Positions 62,863 through 64,000 of a stretch of 64,000 nucleotides of DNA are shown here, piece by piece. Position 1 is the stretch's first letter. Each line of letters starts with the position of its first letter. The position numbers and the translations under genes are program-made. The notes under the pieces are model-generated. The model searched no databases, was not told the origin of the DNA, and was given only the letters and a program-made list of their open reading frames with translations. This stretch comes from Arion vulgaris. Its lineage: Eukaryota > Mollusca > Gastropoda > Stylommatophora > Arionidae. The stretch is from positions 65,841,152 through 65,905,151 of the forward strand of contig CM036756.1 of NCBI GenBank assembly GCA_020796225.1. Reading direction: 5' to 3'.

Positions 62863-63101
62863 ATGATGCATTCAACCCAACTGAGGTCTTCATATTCTAG
62901 GCTGTGCAAGTTGAACATTTGCCACAAGATTCTTACATCCATCACAAAAAGAACGTCACTATTGACTCCATTATCACTAGAATTTAGTACTCAGAAAATG
63001 GCAAAAAGCAAGTTTGAATATGTTAAGCAGTTTGAGAGCGATGATCCCTGCCTAAACAATTGCTGGATTGTGGTACGGATTGATGGCAAAACGTTTCACA
63101 A
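62863..63101 (+). CDS. THG1L: THG1L exon 1
   Basis: 79 codons plus two bases, donor aa|gtgagt. Possible starts are 62863, 62866 and 62998. Confidence 0.88.
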
Positions 63102-63884
63102 GTGAGTATGTTGATTTTTTTGTCTCATTCTGGTCTGTGTGATTGAGAGAAAGAGAGTGACAGTTTCATTGATTGACATAATTTCATGTATGTACCTGCA
63201 TAGAAAAGTACCAAGACAAACAGTTGCTTCAGATGCTTTGATGTCTCAGTTGACAGACATGAAATTGAGATATTTCAGTTAAAAGAATTGAGACATTGCA
63301 GTCGATAGATTGAATTGAGATATTGCAGTTGATAGAATTACGGTATAGAAGTTGACAAATAATTGAGACATTGCAGTTGATAGATTGAATTATGGTTTAG
63401 AAGTTGACAGAAAGAATTAAGTTATTGCAGTTTATAGAAAGAATTAAGACATTGCAGTTGATAGAAAGAATTGAGAAATTGCTGATGACAGAATATTTAT
63501 TTAGCTGTTTCCTGAAAGTAAGAATGCTTATGTATTTCCTGAACGTAAAAATGCTTATCTAGCTGTTCTCTAAAAGTAAGAAAATGTTACAGCCTGTTAG
63601 CTGAAGGGCTAACAATTTCTCAAGTCTTATCTTTTCAGAAAATTTGCAGGATATTTTCTTAAACTATTGTCTCAAATAATTAATAGTTTTCCCATTATAT
63701 GAACCAGGTTCACTGATGTGCACAACTATGAGAAGCCCAATGATGATCGAGGTCTCAGTCTAATGACAAGAGCAGCGCAGTCAGTTCTAGGAAGTTTTAA
63801 CGACATTGTTCTAGCTTATGGCCAGAGCGATGAGTATAGCTTTGTCTTTCACAAGAGTTGTAAAGTCTATAACAGGAGAGCCAG
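62863..63884 (+). CDS. THG1L: tRNA-His guanylyltransferase, first two exons (runs off window)
   Basis: The enzyme adds G-1 to tRNA-His (3'-5' polymerisation). Exon 1 is 62863-63101, exon 2 is 63708-63884, with phase-2 junctions; further exons lie outside. The sequence [20 protein letters not shown] then [15 protein letters not shown] matches the start of animal THG1L, with metal-binding Asp in RIDG. Exon 2 has [20 protein letters not shown] and [12 protein letters not shown], holding the second metal Asp. An N-terminal extension of 45 residues before MAKSK is rich in Ser, Arg and Lys with almost no acid, like a mitochondrial presequence. The ATG at 62998 would give the form without it. Confidence 0.93.
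63220..63490. repeat. Degenerate about 30-bp tandem repeat in THG1L intron 1
   Basis: Repeated 'attgagacattgcagttgat + agattgaatt' units, eight or so, with drift in length and sequence. Confidence 0.75.
63708..63884 (+). CDS. THG1L: THG1L exon 2
   Basis: 58 codons plus partial codons at each end, from (K)[12 protein letters not shown] to NRRA(R). Acceptor gaaccag, donor caggtag. The next intron continues to the edge. Confidence 0.9.
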
Positions 63885-64000
63885 GTAGAAATTTAACAGC
63901 TTCATTTTATATATATATGCCTAATTCATAGTATTATCATTCATTCTTCTAACACAAAGCTTTTCTGATTCAATGATTAGCAAGAATCTACAGTCCTACA

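Overview
This window is animal nuclear DNA. It holds split genes with GT-AG introns, very many degenerate retroelements, and long tandem arrays, and there is no sign of operons. I recognise two genes, both on the + strand. The retroelement types and the loose, repeat-filled introns suggest a lophotrochozoan, perhaps a mollusc such as a gastropod. That placement is inference only, because no marker in the window settles it.

Gene 1 (12815-49231) can be reconstructed as 12 coding exons in continuous phase, 2685 coding bases or 895 codons. It encodes a patatin-like phospholipase. The N-terminus MGNKCC looks suited to lipid attachment. An acidic linker follows, then the patatin domain with GGGNKG, GTSAG (nucleophile Ser223) and DGG (Asp364). 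After that come a basic helix, two EF-hand loops (residues 487-498 and 531-542) and a long, probably disordered C-terminal tail. Gene 2 begins at 62863 and runs off the right edge. It is THG1L, the tRNA-His guanylyltransferase, with two in-frame starts that would give a longer form with a mitochondrial-like leader and a shorter form without it.

Layout: 1-12.8 kb is intergenic, with tRNA-derived SINEs, an RTE-like LINE relic, a 29-bp satellite and a solo LTR nested in a LINE. 12.8-49.2 kb is gene 1. Its 12.6-kb first intron carries 40-bp and 44-bp satellites; the 44-bp array covers about 6.5 kb and has nested higher-order duplications. The other introns carry SINEs, LINE 3' ends and several short non-autonomous DNA transposons, mostly hAT-like with 8-bp target duplications. 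49.2-62.8 kb is intergenic, with RNase-H-bearing LINE relics, one interrupted by a SINE with a 12-bp target duplication, and a 1.49-kb Tc1/mariner-like element. 62.9-64 kb is the start of THG1L.

The two genes have no evident functional link. The most interesting signals are the acyl-anchor plus patatin plus EF-hand architecture, a tandem array of splice-acceptor-like units whose last unit is the real acceptor of the first EF-hand exon, a triplicated acceptor at exon 7, and repeated cases of tandem arrays growing out of transposon segments.
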